Source: Mucilaginibacter sp. PPCGB 2223
Lineage (GTDB): Bacteria > Bacteroidota > Bacteroidia > Sphingobacteriales > Sphingobacteriaceae
Direction: 5' to 3'
Assembly: GCF_001705515.1 (NCBI RefSeq)
Contig: NZ_MDJS01000001.1
Coordinates: forward strand, 1,426,001 to 1,490,000
DNA length: 64,000 bases
Both the position numbers and the translations under genes were made by a program. The notes below the pieces were generated by a model. That model did no database searches. It saw only the letters and a list, made by a program, of their open reading frames with translations, and was not told the origin of the DNA. Shown piece after piece: positions 8,830 through 17,792 of the stretch (within the stretch, counting starts at the first letter, position 1; the number at the start of each line of letters is the position of its first letter).

Positions 8830-10146
8830 TCAGGCATGTTCAAACCTGTCAAAATAACTGCGCTCCAGATTTTCGCGGTGATCCGGGTGTGCCAGATCTA
8901 TTAATGCCAGGGCTCGTTGCTTTAAGTTTTTGCCAAACAGATCTACCATGCCATATTCTGTTACTACCCAGTGTACGTGGCCACGGGTGGTAACTACGCC
9001 GGCCCCTTGTTTTAACAGCGGCGTTATGCGGCTTACGCCTTTATTTGTTTGCGACGGCAAAGCGATAATAGGTTTGCCACCTTCTGACAATGATGCCCCG
9101 CGTATAAAATCCATCTGCCCTCCTATCCCCGAATATTGGTAAGTGCCGATTGAATCTGAGCACACCTGCCCGGTAAGGTCGATCTCAATTGCGCTATTGA
9201 TGGCAGTAACTTTGGGATTTTGGCGGATGATGCTGGTATCGTTCACATAACTTATATCCATCACTCTTATACCGGGGTTGTCATTAACAAAATCGTATAA
9301 TTTACGTGTACCGGTAATGAACGAGGTGACAGAGCGGCCACGGTTGAGCTTCTTCAGGCTGTTATCAATGATCCCCCGCTCGATAAGGGGGATAATTCCA
9401 TCCGAAAACATCTCGGTGTGCAAGCCGAGGTTTTTGTGCGTGGTGAGGTTTTTCAAAACCTGGTCGGGTATGCCGCCTATTCCTAATTGAAGTGTCGCGC
9501 CGTTTTCAACCAACGATGCTACGTGGTAGCCTATTTTCTCGATAATGGCATTGCTTTCGCCCGAATAGTTAACCTCGGGTAACTCGGATTTATGCCATAC
9601 CATGGCGTTTATTTTACTGATATGAACAAAACTTTCGCCATGCGTCCGCGGCATCAGGGGGTTCACCTGCGCTATGATGTATTTGGCGGTATCAACTGCG
9701 GCCCGCGCAATATCTACCGATGTACCCAATGAGCAATATCCATGCGCATCGGGCGGCGAAACCTGTATAAGCGCAACATCGATAGGCAGGATGTTCCGAC
9801 GGAAAAGCTGCGGTATCTCGCTTAAAAATATCGGTACATAATCGCCATCCTCACTATTGGCCACATTGCGCGTTACTGCCGAAACAAATAATGAGTTAAA
9901 GAAGAACGATTTGCGGTGCTCAGGCCTGTCAAAATTCACATCGCCTAATGTTGTTATACTCACCAGTTCGACGTTGTATAATTCGTTATGACGGTTTTGC
10001 AAAGCGCTTACCAGATGGGCAGGCGTTGCTGCGCTGCCATGAATAAAAACACGGTTTCCGGGACGGACAACCTTTAGCGCCTCATCGGCTGATATGTAGT
10101 TGATTTCGATCATGGGATCTTGTTGCTTGGTTTTAGTGGTGTTCAA
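8830..10146 (-). CDS. Acetyl-CoA hydrolase / acyl-CoA:carboxylate CoA-transferase
   Basis: A 438-residue enzyme of the acetyl-CoA hydrolase/4-hydroxybutyrate CoA-transferase family. Visible marks are FIHGSAATPAHLV near the N-terminus, GIGGIPDQVL, the block LHTEMFSDG (Glu that forms the acyl-glutamyl-CoA intermediate in the family), GIGGQMDF and TRGHVHWVVTEYGMVDLFG. The reaction would move CoA between acetyl- or another acyl-CoA and a carboxylate, a typical step of fermentative or overflow metabolism. The start at 10146 overlaps the upstream gene by 14 bases; the Met at 10113 is an equally good start. Third gene of the alcohol dehydrogenase operon. Confidence 0.88.
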   Translation of the reverse strand: MNTTKTKQQDPMIEINYISADEALKVVRPGNRVFIHGSAATPAHLVSALQNRHNELYNVELVSITTLGDVNFDRPEHRKSFFFNSLFVSAVTRNVANSEDGDYVPIFLSEIPQLFRRNILPIDVALIQVSPPDAHGYCSLGTSVDIARAAVDTAKYIIAQVNPLMPRTHGESFVHISKINAMVWHKSELPEVNYSGESNAIIEKIGYHVASLVENGATLQLGIGGIPDQVLKNLTTHKNLGLHTEMFSDGIIPLIERGIIDNSLKKLNRGRSVTSFITGTRKLYDFVNDNPGIRVMDISYVNDTSIIRQNPKVTAINSAIEIDLTGQVCSDSIGTYQYSGIGGQMDFIRGASLSEGGKPIIALPSQTNKGVSRITPLLKQGAGVVTTRGHVHWVVTEYGMVDLFGKNLKQRALALIDLAHPDHRENLERSYFDRFEHA

Positions 10147-10900
10147 ATAACCATTTGGATGGTTTGATTGCTTTATGAGGTTTTAACCCGAATTTTTTTA
10201 TACTTTTTTCTTGAATAAGCGCCACAGCCTCGGTTATGTCGTCGGTAACGAGGAACAGCGAAGTATCAGGAGCATTTATAGCCCCGTTCGCCTTCATTGT
10301 CTCAATATGCTGTATTAATTCCCGGTGATACTCTTTTCCTAAAATAATGACCGGAAACTCGGCTATCTTGTGCGTTTGGATAAGCGTTAACGCTTCAAAG
10401 TATTCATCCATAGTGCCGAAACCGCCAGGCAGTACAATAAACGCAAACGAGTATTTTACCAGCAACACCTTCCGCAGAAAAAAGTGATTCATATTGACCC
10501 ACTTATCCAGATACGGATTGGGCGCCTGCTCAACGGGCAATTGAATGTTACAGCCAACCGATCGCCCGCCCACATCGCGGGCGCCGCGGTTGGCTGCCTC
10601 CATTAGTCCCGGCCCACCTCCCGTCATCACAGTGAATCCCAACCTGGCTATTGACGATGCCGCCTCGCGGGTGAGCGCATAATACGGATGACCTTCTTTA
10701 AACCTGGCCGAGCCAAAAAAAGTAACACAGGGGCCAATAAAGTGAAGCGCGCGTAACCCACGAATCAAATCAATGGTAGTTTGCAACGTGAACTTAAGTT
10801 CTTTAAAGCGCGACCGTGGTCCCTGCAAAAATTGTATCTCGGCACTGTTCATTGGTTTAGGCTTATATCTTTCATAAACCCGGGAAGGCCTGATCTTCAC
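10133..10900 (-). CDS. LOG family (TIGR00730) Rossmann-fold nucleotide hydrolase
   Basis: A 255-residue protein with the LOG signatures GGGPGLMEAANRGA and PGGFGTMDEYFEAL. Characterised members cleave nucleoside 5'-monophosphates (cytokinin-type or AMP) to base and ribose 5-phosphate; the exact substrate here is unknown. It lies 22 bases after the alcohol dehydrogenase gene and overlaps the CoA-transferase, which indicates one transcript. The Met at about residue 17 is an alternative start. Confidence 0.88.
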   Translation of the reverse strand: MKIRPSRVYERYKPKPMNSAEIQFLQGPRSRFKELKFTLQTTIDLIRGLRALHFIGPCVTFFGSARFKEGHPYYALTREAASSIARLGFTVMTGGGPGLMEAANRGARDVGGRSVGCNIQLPVEQAPNPYLDKWVNMNHFFLRKVLLVKYSFAFIVLPGGFGTMDEYFEALTLIQTHKIAEFPVIILGKEYHRELIQHIETMKANGAINAPDTSLFLVTDDITEAVALIQEKSIKKFGLKPHKAIKPSKWLFEHH

Positions 10901-10922
10901 TTTCCCGGGTGTGTCAAATCAA

Positions 10923-12041
10923 TTAAGGTTGTGCTATTTGCAGCACGATGCGCCCGTCTATCAGGCCACTTTTCATTTCATCAAATACATGATTGATCTC
11001 TTCGAGCTTTGCAGTCTTCACGGTAGCTTTTACTTTGCCTTCTACTGCAAACGCAATGGCTTCCTGCATATCCTTGCGGGTACCTACAATCGAACCCCGA
11101 ACCGTATACCGGTTAAGTACGGTTTGAAATATAGGCAGATCGAAGCTGCCTTTTGGCAACCCGTTAAGCGCGATTACACCTTTACGCCGCAGTGCCGAAA
11201 TCCCTTGCTGAAAAGCAATGGGCGAAACTGCCGTTACCAGCACGCCGTGCATCCCACCCGTTTTCTTTTTCAGGTATTCGCCCGGATCCTGTTCTTTGGC
11301 GTTCACGGTCAGTTCGGCGCCGAGTTTTGTTGCCAGTTCCAGTTTATCATCGGCAACATCAATTGCTGCCACGTGCATGCCCATAGCCTTAGCATATTGG
11401 ATGGCCAGGTGCCCCAGGCCGCCGATACCAGAAATAGCAACCCATTCGCCGGGTTTAACTTCGGTTTCTTTTAATCCTTTGTATACCGTTACACCGGCGC
11501 AGATAATAGGCGCCATCTCGGTAAAATTTATCCCTTTCGGAAAATGGGCCACGTACCGCGGATCGGCCAGCACGTATTCAGCAAAACCGCCGTCGACACT
11601 ATAGCCGCCATTTTGCTGTGTTTCGCAAAGTGTTTCCCAGCCGGTAATGCAAAATTCACAGCAACCGCAGGCACTCGCCAGCCACGGTACCCCTACAATA
11701 TCGCCCTCACTAACGCCCGTAACCAGCGAGCCTTTGGCCACTACATATCCTATTGCCTCATGCCCCGGTATCAGCGGCAGGCCGGGTTTAACCGGCCAGT
11801 CGCCGTTAACGGCATGTAAATCGGTGTGGCAAACACCGCAGGCTATTACTTTAACCAGTATCTGGTTATTATTCGGCATTTTTACCGGTACCTCCTCGAT
11901 TTTGAGCGGCTCACCAAATGCTCGTACTACCGCCGCTTTCATTGTTCGGGGGATATCGGTTCTTAGCGAAATACCTTGCGGAACTTCGCACATTCCGGAC
12001 AGCGTTTCCTTTCCTGCCGGAGCTTTTGTCAATGTTTCCAT
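10923..12041 (-). CDS. adhP: Zinc-dependent alcohol dehydrogenase, AdhP type
   Basis: A medium-chain dehydrogenase of 372 residues from the chosen start (METLTK...). Catalytic zinc ligands appear in CGVCHTDLH and GHEAIGYV, the structural zinc cluster in CGCCEFC...C, and the NAD motif as GIGGLGHLAIQYAKAMG. It should interconvert ethanol and acetaldehyde or similar alcohols with NAD(H). A reading frame extends 22 codons upstream to 12107, but that extension resembles no family member and would nearly reach the operator, so 12041 is preferred. First gene of the unit with LOG and CoA-transferase genes. A perfect Crp/Fnr-type palindrome lies about 82 bases upstream, suggesting low-oxygen control. 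Confidence 0.9.
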   Translation of the reverse strand: METLTKAPAGKETLSGMCEVPQGISLRTDIPRTMKAAVVRAFGEPLKIEEVPVKMPNNNQILVKVIACGVCHTDLHAVNGDWPVKPGLPLIPGHEAIGYVVAKGSLVTGVSEGDIVGVPWLASACGCCEFCITGWETLCETQQNGGYSVDGGFAEYVLADPRYVAHFPKGINFTEMAPIICAGVTVYKGLKETEVKPGEWVAISGIGGLGHLAIQYAKAMGMHVAAIDVADDKLELATKLGAELTVNAKEQDPGEYLKKKTGGMHGVLVTAVSPIAFQQGISALRRKGVIALNGLPKGSFDLPIFQTVLNRYTVRGSIVGTRKDMQEAIAFAVEGKVKATVKTAKLEEINHVFDEMKSGLIDGRIVLQIAQP

Positions 12042-12115
12042 ATCGTTATGGTTTTTAGTATAACAAAGTAACTGATAGGCGGTGAGGTACAGCATGATAC
12101 GATGCACGACAAAAA

Positions 12116-12129
12116 GTGATGCTGATCAC
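12116..12129. promoter_or_regulatory. Crp/Fnr-type operator before the alcohol dehydrogenase operon
   Basis: A perfect inverted repeat, GTGAT-GCTG-ATCAC, flanked by A on the left and T on the right. It is centred about 82 bases before the ADH start and just beyond the stop of the YceI-like gene. Confidence 0.7.
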
Positions 12130-12134
12130 TCTGT

Positions 12135-12761
12135 TTATTGCACGTCCAATGCTTTTATCTGTAGCCTGAATTGCACATTGAGTTTATCATTCGTCCTGAT
12201 CATACCGCCCAGTTTGCGCGGCGGGGTCAGATTAAAATCGGAGAAGTTAACATCGCGCGAACCTACGAGCAGAATGTTTTTTTGCGCATCAGCCGATGCC
12301 TGGTAATTTATTTCGAACCGCTTGCTCGCTCCTGCAAGTTCGATGCTGACCATACCGGTAATCGGTTTCGGTTTAGGGCACAATTCAGGCAACTCGCTAA
12401 GTGTTAAAAAACTGATCCGCAAGCGGGGGAACTGCTTTTCTTTTAACGTGCTCCGCAGGTCGTGCGTCATAATAGCGTTATGACAATCAAAACTTTGTAT
12501 CCTTAAGTTAATACATCCCGAAAGTATTATCTCCTTCTCATTTCTGCCCCTGGCTATTGTAAGTGTGTCGGTTTGGTCGTAATCGGGTATCTCGCACGCA
12601 AATTTGTTGATATTTGTACTGCCGTTAACACAAAGGCTGCTGTTTTGGTTTATCACCCATTTTTTTGTTTCGGTGGTTACCGATCCGGGCAGATAAGCAC
12701 ACAACATGATCATGGCAGATGCAAATAAAAAGTATCGCGGTAACAGATGTTTGGTATACAT
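12135..12761 (-). CDS. YceI-like exported protein
   Basis: A 208-residue protein with an N-terminal hydrophobic signal (about 8-27). Its body matches the divergent YceI pattern of Bacteroidota: a VNGSTNINKFACEI opening (compare SSNIHDW in the YceI protein at 15351), a DLRSTLKEKQFPRLRI centre, and the ending NFSDFNLTPPRKLGGMI. Periplasmic lipid or small-molecule binding is likely by family. It lies between a membrane protein gene and the ADH operon, with no obvious operator of its own. Confidence 0.7.
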   Translation of the reverse strand: MYTKHLLPRYFLFASAMIMLCAYLPGSVTTETKKWVINQNSSLCVNGSTNINKFACEIPDYDQTDTLTIARGRNEKEIILSGCINLRIQSFDCHNAIMTHDLRSTLKEKQFPRLRISFLTLSELPELCPKPKPITGMVSIELAGASKRFEINYQASADAQKNILLVGSRDVNFSDFNLTPPRKLGGMIRTNDKLNVQFRLQIKALDVQ

Positions 12762-12818
12762 GGTGCTTAATTGAGGTTTAAATCATCACGACATGTAAAT
12801 TGATAATGGCCATGTTGC

Positions 12819-13226
12819 TTATGGATTAAGCTTTGCGAAAATTATCCCGGCGATAAGTGCCTGCAGCAGGCCATATATAAACCAGCTTGCCACTATCGAA
12901 ACGGTAATATCCAGCGCACTGAACGATATCCACATTACAGGCAATAAAGCAATAATGGCATATACCAGTCCAAACTCAAGCCCGCGCAGCAATATTGCCC
13001 CTTTAAAAAGGCTCTTAAACCGCTCCCAAAACCACGATAGCGCCATGCTGATCACAAAAGGGTGCAGATAGAAAAGGACATCCCTGCTGCCGGTGGCGTT
13101 AAATAGTGGGCTGTTATATTCGACAAATAGCCACGGAAAGAACTTAACAGCTAAAAACAGGCTGCCATAACTGATCACAAATAGTGCTACGCCTGCAAAT
13201 ATGCCGGATGTTAAAACTTTTTTCAT
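12819..13226 (-). CDS. Four-helix membrane protein of unknown function
   Basis: A 135-residue protein with four predicted membrane segments, near residues 7-28, 47-65, 80-103 and 110-131, and a short charged loop WERFKSLFKG. I do not recognise a family or any catalytic residue. It lies between the terminator of the YceI/porin unit and the YceI-like gene, in the same direction. Confidence 0.6.
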   Translation of the reverse strand: MKKVLTSGIFAGVALFVISYGSLFLAVKFFPWLFVEYNSPLFNATGSRDVLFYLHPFVISMALSWFWERFKSLFKGAILLRGLEFGLVYAIIALLPVMWISFSALDITVSIVASWFIYGLLQALIAGIIFAKLNP

Positions 13227-13256
13227 TTGCTTAAACTGCTGCTTCTGTTTAAAGAA

Positions 13257-13300
13257 GGATTAAAAGTAACGGCCTCATGATCTGTTCAGAAGGCCGTTAC
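13257..13300 (-). terminator. Terminator after the porin gene
   Basis: A 10-bp stem, GTAACGGCCT / AGGCCGTTAC (13266-13275 with 13291-13300), stands about 30 bases after the porin stop on the minus strand and is followed there by TTTTAATCC. The T-run is modest. Confidence 0.65.
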
Positions 13301-13330
13301 CAATTGGTTTTGCTTTATTAAAGTTCGACC

Positions 13331-14710
13331 TTAGAAGCCGATAGCTGCTGATATCATAAAACCATTAAACTTGCCTCCGTTTAAAATATTGGTCGAATCG
13401 AAGTTTTTGTATTCCTGGCTTACATATTCGCCTCTCAGCATAATGTTGTTGGTTAAGAACCAACCGGCAGAGCCTACCGAACGGTTAACAGTAACATCGG
13501 TGCTGTTACCAACAATGGTAGCTGTTACGGTATCATAACGGTAGCCTATCCAAAAGTTTTCGGTCTTAGCTGGGAAACGATAGATCAGATCGCCTGCATA
13601 TTGATGGGCTCCGCGGTTATTGATCTCTGATATAGTACGGCCTTTGGCAGTTTCTGCTGTTCCGAAAAATTCAAGTCCTTTGAATTTCACAAACAGGTTA
13701 CCCATAAAGCTGTGGTTCTCTTCGCTAAAGCCAGGGTTAAACCTGCCTGAGAAAGCATTATAATCGATAGCCTGGGTTAATGTTGTGCCGGCTGCTGTAA
13801 CAGGGTTCGACATTACGTTATAATAGTTTGAGCCGGTACGGTCGCCGCCGAACAAGGTACTGCTGTTAGCACTGTTAACCGAATAGAATGAGCCGGTTAT
13901 CCTTAAGCGCAGATCTGTAGTCAATTGTTTGTCAAAACCCAGTTTACCTAAGTAAGCTGGCGGATATTTATTCAATTCGCCGGTTTCAGGGTCGGTTTTG
14001 GTTGGCTCGATAGTAGTTGGGTTAAGTTCGCCATTGGTAATACCAACCATGCCAAACAAGCCGGTTTTTGGGCATTTGTAATAAGCCTGCATACCCAGTT
14101 CGGTAGCAAACTCGTCCATCACATAGTTTTCGACAAAGGGGTTGTAGATAGTGTTACCGCCATCCGATCTGCGGTAGTGCTGGTCGCCATAGTCCAGGTC
14201 GTATTCGCCAATCACAAAAGTTACGTTTTTCATGATGCCATCAATAAACTGGCTGTGTAAAAACGGCAGCTTATCAACTTGCAGGTAACCGCCTTTAACC
14301 CAGGTTTCTTCGTGGTGCCTCGAAGCGAGGTATGAGGTAAGGTTTAAGCGTACGCCATCGGCCAGTTGCACATCAAAATTAAGGTTAGCCATAGGCAGGT
14401 TAAAACCATCAATCAGCGGGGTAAGGCTATTAACATTACCAGTTGAAGTACCTACTGTTTTTGTTACCGGCACCGCGGTGTTTGATGCCCGCAAGCCCTG
14501 AAAGTTGATGGTAAAACCACCACCCACTTTTACTTTTAAACCGGTAAATTTTACAGAATCGGCTTTTGAGGTTTCAAATACGTTAATGCCTCGTTTATCA
14601 TTCGGGCGGAAATATTGTATTTGCCCGTCTTGTGCTTTAAGCACGGTTGGCAGTATACTTAGCCCTACAATTACAACAGAGCCAAGCAGTGTAAAAATTT
14701 TAGTTTTCAT
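13331..14710 (-). CDS. Outer-membrane beta-barrel porin-like protein
   Basis: A 459-residue protein with a signal peptide (cleavage near VLKAQ), a body rich in alternating aromatic strands, and a C-terminal phenylalanine strand, FMISAAIGF, typical of BamA-folded barrels. It resembles the porin-like proteins often annotated as hypothetical in Bacteroidota; its substrate is unknown. It follows the YceI gene by 14 bases and is closed by a terminator, forming a two-gene operon with a Crp/Fnr-like site in its promoter region. Confidence 0.72.
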   Translation of the reverse strand: MKTKIFTLLGSVVIVGLSILPTVLKAQDGQIQYFRPNDKRGINVFETSKADSVKFTGLKVKVGGGFTINFQGLRASNTAVPVTKTVGTSTGNVNSLTPLIDGFNLPMANLNFDVQLADGVRLNLTSYLASRHHEETWVKGGYLQVDKLPFLHSQFIDGIMKNVTFVIGEYDLDYGDQHYRRSDGGNTIYNPFVENYVMDEFATELGMQAYYKCPKTGLFGMVGITNGELNPTTIEPTKTDPETGELNKYPPAYLGKLGFDKQLTTDLRLRITGSFYSVNSANSSTLFGGDRTGSNYYNVMSNPVTAAGTTLTQAIDYNAFSGRFNPGFSEENHSFMGNLFVKFKGLEFFGTAETAKGRTISEINNRGAHQYAGDLIYRFPAKTENFWIGYRYDTVTATIVGNSTDVTVNRSVGSAGWFLTNNIMLRGEYVSQEYKNFDSTNILNGGKFNGFMISAAIGF

Positions 14711-14724
14711 GATTTTAATTGTTG

Positions 14725-15351
14725 TTAGTTATTGGATAAAAGGTTTTGTTTTTTATAGTTGATATTGAATTGAATGGTCAGGTCGTTAGCTACTTTCATA
14801 GCGCCCAGCATAAAGCTTGGCGGGTCGATCTTGTAGTCGCGTAACTGAAGCTTTTGGCTGCCCGAACAGGTTATGGTATTGTCGGCATTCACCAGGGCGG
14901 TAACATCCATGTTAATGGTTTGGGTTACGCCTGCGATGGTTAAATCGCCTTTGGCCTTGATGGCAAACTTGTTTTTTGATGATGGGGTAATTGTTGCCGA
15001 ACCCAGCTTAAAAACTATCTTCGGAAACTGCTCGGCCTTAATTGATTTGTAAGTCCGTTCGTCCATTGATGCGTGCTCGCTTTTAAGCGATTTTGCATCG
15101 AGCGATAAGGTAAACGTACTGATGGATTTTAATTGGTCTCCATCGAACTTAAAATCACCCTGGCTATCGCTGGTTGCCGAAATCATGGTCCAGTCGTGAA
15201 TGTTGGATGATCCTAATACTTTTATAAAGCAATCTTTACCATTTACGGCTTTATAAATGTTTTGAGCTTTTGAAACCTGGATTGTTGCGGTCAGGATTAT
15301 TGCTGCGAGAATGCTGCCCGAAACAATGCGCCATTTGTTTAAATTTTTCAT
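14725..15351 (-). CDS. YceI family protein
   Basis: A 208-residue exported protein (signal about 1-29, cleaved near SKAQ) with a YceI fold: VLGSSNIHDW, LDAKSLKSEHASMDERTYKSI, KGDLTIAGVTQTI and LRDYKIDPPSFMLGAM. It is the third YceI-type gene within 14 kb. First gene of an operon with the porin. The divergent spacer to USP 2 holds two Crp/Fnr-type sites, the nearer centred about 70 bases upstream. Confidence 0.88.
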   Translation of the reverse strand: MKNLNKWRIVSGSILAAIILTATIQVSKAQNIYKAVNGKDCFIKVLGSSNIHDWTMISATSDSQGDFKFDGDQLKSISTFTLSLDAKSLKSEHASMDERTYKSIKAEQFPKIVFKLGSATITPSSKNKFAIKAKGDLTIAGVTQTINMDVTALVNADNTITCSGSQKLQLRDYKIDPPSFMLGAMKVANDLTIQFNINYKKQNLLSNN

Positions 15352-15413
15352 ATCCGTCTGTTTTTTATGTTTTTAATGATACCCAAAAGTAGGGTGCTTA
15401 TTGCAGCTGTTAA

Positions 15414-15427
15414 ATGACAAAAGTCAA
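15414..15427. promoter_or_regulatory. Crp/Fnr-type operator, YceI side
   Basis: ATGAC-AAAA-GTCAA with a perfect TGAC/GTCA core, about 70 bases before the YceI start (15351) in a divergent spacer. Confidence 0.55.
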
Positions 15428-15457
15428 TGGGTATGATGATGGATATCAGCAATGTAT

Positions 15458-15471
15458 GTGATAAATATCAC
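15458..15471. promoter_or_regulatory. Crp/Fnr-type operator, USP 2 side
   Basis: GTGAT-AAAT-ATCAC, a perfect inverted repeat centred about 58 bases before the USP 2 start at 15522. Confidence 0.7.
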
Positions 15472-15521
15472 TGGTTCCGGTTTATTACGTATCGATATTT
15501 AAGGTATTAAATCATATTAAA

Positions 15522-16343
15522 ATGAAAAAGATACTTGTACTGACGAACCTTTCGTATAAAGCCGAAAATGCTGCTTTATATGCCCTTAAACTCGCCGAAA
15601 AGGCGGGCGCCAACATTATTTTGTATCAATCCCTCGATGTGCCGGTTTATAGCGGAGTTCATACAGATGCAGAAAGTAACGAGGAACTGGAAGAATTACA
15701 AAAAGACAGCCTTGCGCAGCTGGCAAACCTGGCTGCACGGCTTGGCAAGCACCAGCCTTCGGGCCAGTTTAAACCTGCGATCGAAATATTTAACGAGTTC
15801 GGCGATCTTACGGTTAATGTTAATCACCTGATAAATGAGCGTGCGATCGATCTGATCGTAATGGGTGCAAAAAACAATGCCGAGCTAAGTTACCTGGTAT
15901 TTGGCGAGACCAATGCGGTTTTAACCGGAGTTAAATGCCCGATTTTATTTGTACCCTATAAAGCAAGCTACGAGGGGTTAAATACAGTGATCTATTCATC
16001 CGATCTGAAGAAAGCTTATCCAAAGGCGGTAGCATTCTTAACCGACCTGGCTAAAATTGATAACAGCGATATTATAGTTGCACACATCGGGGCCGCGGCC
16101 AAATTCGATCAAAACCAATGCATCGATCTTTTTCAACAGATATTTGAATACCCGAATGTGACTTACAAGCAGTTACCAAACGGCAGTGTCAGCGAGCAAC
16201 TCGAAAGATTTGCTATCGAAGTAGAAGCTGACCTAACCGTAATGATACACCACGAGCACAAGTTATATGGGATGCCGTTACCCGACAACAGTACTAAAAT
16301 GCTGGAAAAACAGGCTACTCCATTATTGGTGCTGCCCGACTAA
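15522..16343 (+). CDS. Tandem-domain universal stress protein (USP 2)
   Basis: A 273-residue protein with two UspA-like halves: KKILVLTNLSYKAEN at the start and a weaker second half opening near LNTVIYSSDLKKAY. The domain 1 nucleotide motif is degenerate (GAKN...GET), so this USP may not bind ATP. It stands alone between a Crp/Fnr-type palindrome and a strong terminator. It is divergent from the YceI/porin operon and close to three other USP genes. Confidence 0.85.
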   Translation: MKKILVLTNLSYKAENAALYALKLAEKAGANIILYQSLDVPVYSGVHTDAESNEELEELQKDSLAQLANLAARLGKHQPSGQFKPAIEIFNEFGDLTVNVNHLINERAIDLIVMGAKNNAELSYLVFGETNAVLTGVKCPILFVPYKASYEGLNTVIYSSDLKKAYPKAVAFLTDLAKIDNSDIIVAHIGAAAKFDQNQCIDLFQQIFEYPNVTYKQLPNGSVSEQLERFAIEVEADLTVMIHHEHKLYGMPLPDNSTKMLEKQATPLLVLPD

Positions 16344-16383
16344 ATTAAGCGCCCGGGACGAATCGGATCCATTGATTTTCAAT

Positions 16384-16420
16384 AAAAAGCCCCCGGTGAA
16401 AAATTCACCGGGGGCTTTTT
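16384..16420. terminator. Strong bidirectional terminator
   Basis: AAAAAGCCCCCGGTGAA and its complement enclose a short A-rich loop, with a T-run on each strand. It separates the convergent USP 2 and USP 4 genes; the minus-strand stop codon of USP 4 begins right beside it. Confidence 0.95.
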
Positions 16421-16421
16421 A

Positions 16422-17309
16422 TTATACATGAGTTGGATTGCTGCTGAAGAATAATAACGGTTCACGAATATTCACAGCCGGAAAGATAATCATCGGCCCG
16501 ACCGGGTAATTGACCATCGCGTGCGAAACGCTTTTGTTAAACAGCCGTTGCAGGTAATTGCGTTTACGGTGCACCATCGCCAAAATATCGGCGTTCAGTT
16601 TTTGAGGGATTGTTTTAAGCCCACGTAATATATTGGTGTCTTTTATAATCTTGAACCGTTTTTTAGGATAGGTGATTTCGGCGTCAACGCGGTCGAAATA
16701 TTTCTCCAACACGGTATTGTTATGAGCTAATAAGCCTCGATCGCTAATGTGCGTTATAATGATTTCGGAATCGAAATACTTAGCCATGTCGCATAAGCTG
16801 TTCAAAGCGGATACGCTGCCATCGCTCAAGTCGGTTGCAAACACCAGGTTTTTAAAACCATCAAACCTGGCCTCGTACGGGATGAGTAAAACAGGATATT
16901 GAGCATGATCAATTAATTCGCGCGTATTGCTCCCAAGCAATAACGAAGTTAATTTATCAGTGCAGCGTGCGCTCAATACTGCCATTAAAACGTTTTCGGT
17001 ATCGGCAATTTTGCGCAACGCCGAAGATAAAGTTCCGGTTTTTATGCAGCATGCTATCATGGGTTTGTACCGGTCGGTGCCAAGCGTCATAGCTCGTCGT
17101 CTCAATCGTTGCAGCAGTTCGTCCATGTCTTCGGCTGCACCAGTTCGCTCATTCTCGTTCTCTTCACCATATTTATTTTGTGGCGTTACCGCCTGCAACA
17201 CATGGCAAAGTACAATATCAGCTTTCATGTGCGACGCCAAAGCCAGGGCGTACAATGCTGTGTTTTCGGCCTTTAGCGTAAAATCGGTGAATACAACCAG
17301 CGTTTCCAT
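16422..17309 (-). CDS. Tandem-domain universal stress protein (USP 4)
   Basis: A 295-residue protein from the chosen start (METLVVFTDFT), which aligns with the USP first strand; the frame extends six codons upstream to 17327. The second domain opens FKNLVFATDLS. The domain 1 phosphate motif is altered (SARC...GSN). The C-terminal half ends VGPMIIFPAVN, as in USP 1. It is the last gene of the three-gene unit USP 3/142-residue protein/USP 4, ended by the bidirectional terminator. Confidence 0.85.
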   Translation of the reverse strand: METLVVFTDFTLKAENTALYALALASHMKADIVLCHVLQAVTPQNKYGEENENERTGAAEDMDELLQRLRRRAMTLGTDRYKPMIACCIKTGTLSSALRKIADTENVLMAVLSARCTDKLTSLLLGSNTRELIDHAQYPVLLIPYEARFDGFKNLVFATDLSDGSVSALNSLCDMAKYFDSEIIITHISDRGLLAHNNTVLEKYFDRVDAEITYPKKRFKIIKDTNILRGLKTIPQKLNADILAMVHRKRNYLQRLFNKSVSHAMVNYPVGPMIIFPAVNIREPLLFFSSNPTHV

Positions 17310-17336
17310 TTCGATATTGCGTTTCAAATGTTAAAA

Positions 17337-17765
17337 CTATTTGGCGTTTTGCCTGCCCAGCTCAAGTATGCTTTCGGCACAAGCAAACAATTCGCTTTTA
17401 GTGATTTTAACGCTTGTAAGTAACTGTTTTATCTCGTCGTCCAGACCATTGTAGCGTTGGAGCAGGCTAAGGTCCATGGTCTTTTTCTGATCGCCGACAT
17501 AAGGGGTTAAATAGGCTATAAATTTAGGGATAGCCAGTTTGAGATTCGCTATGTTTTGCTCCTGTTCGGCTATTTTTTCGTTAAATTGCTGCCATTGCGA
17601 TCCTAAACCGGCCTCCGGCGCATTTATATGAAATTTTACAAGCAAATCTTTAAAAAAGCGCAATTCATCTTCGGCAAATGAAATATCGTTTAGCCAGTAC
17701 TTTGCCAAAATATAAAGCTCCTGTACCTCGTACTCAAGCTCAGTGTCTGGGGGTATAATCAACAT
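17337..17765 (-). CDS. Helical protein of unknown function between two USP genes
   Basis: A 142-residue cytoplasmic protein that is mostly charged and helical, with a probable coiled coil near residues 55-85 (QWQQFNEKIAEQEQNIANLK). There is no signal peptide or known motif, and I do not recognise the family. It sits 27 bases after USP 3 and 27 bases before USP 4, so cotranscription is likely and a link to stress-protein function is possible. Confidence 0.7.
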   Translation of the reverse strand: MLIIPPDTELEYEVQELYILAKYWLNDISFAEDELRFFKDLLVKFHINAPEAGLGSQWQQFNEKIAEQEQNIANLKLAIPKFIAYLTPYVGDQKKTMDLSLLQRYNGLDDEIKQLLTSVKITKSELFACAESILELGRQNAK

Positions 17766-17792
17766 AACGTTTTATTTTAAGGGTTAACATTT

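Noticed and set aside
11218-11604. Plus-strand frames opposite the alcohol dehydrogenase
   Set aside because: They shadow a well-supported enzyme with intact zinc and NAD motifs.
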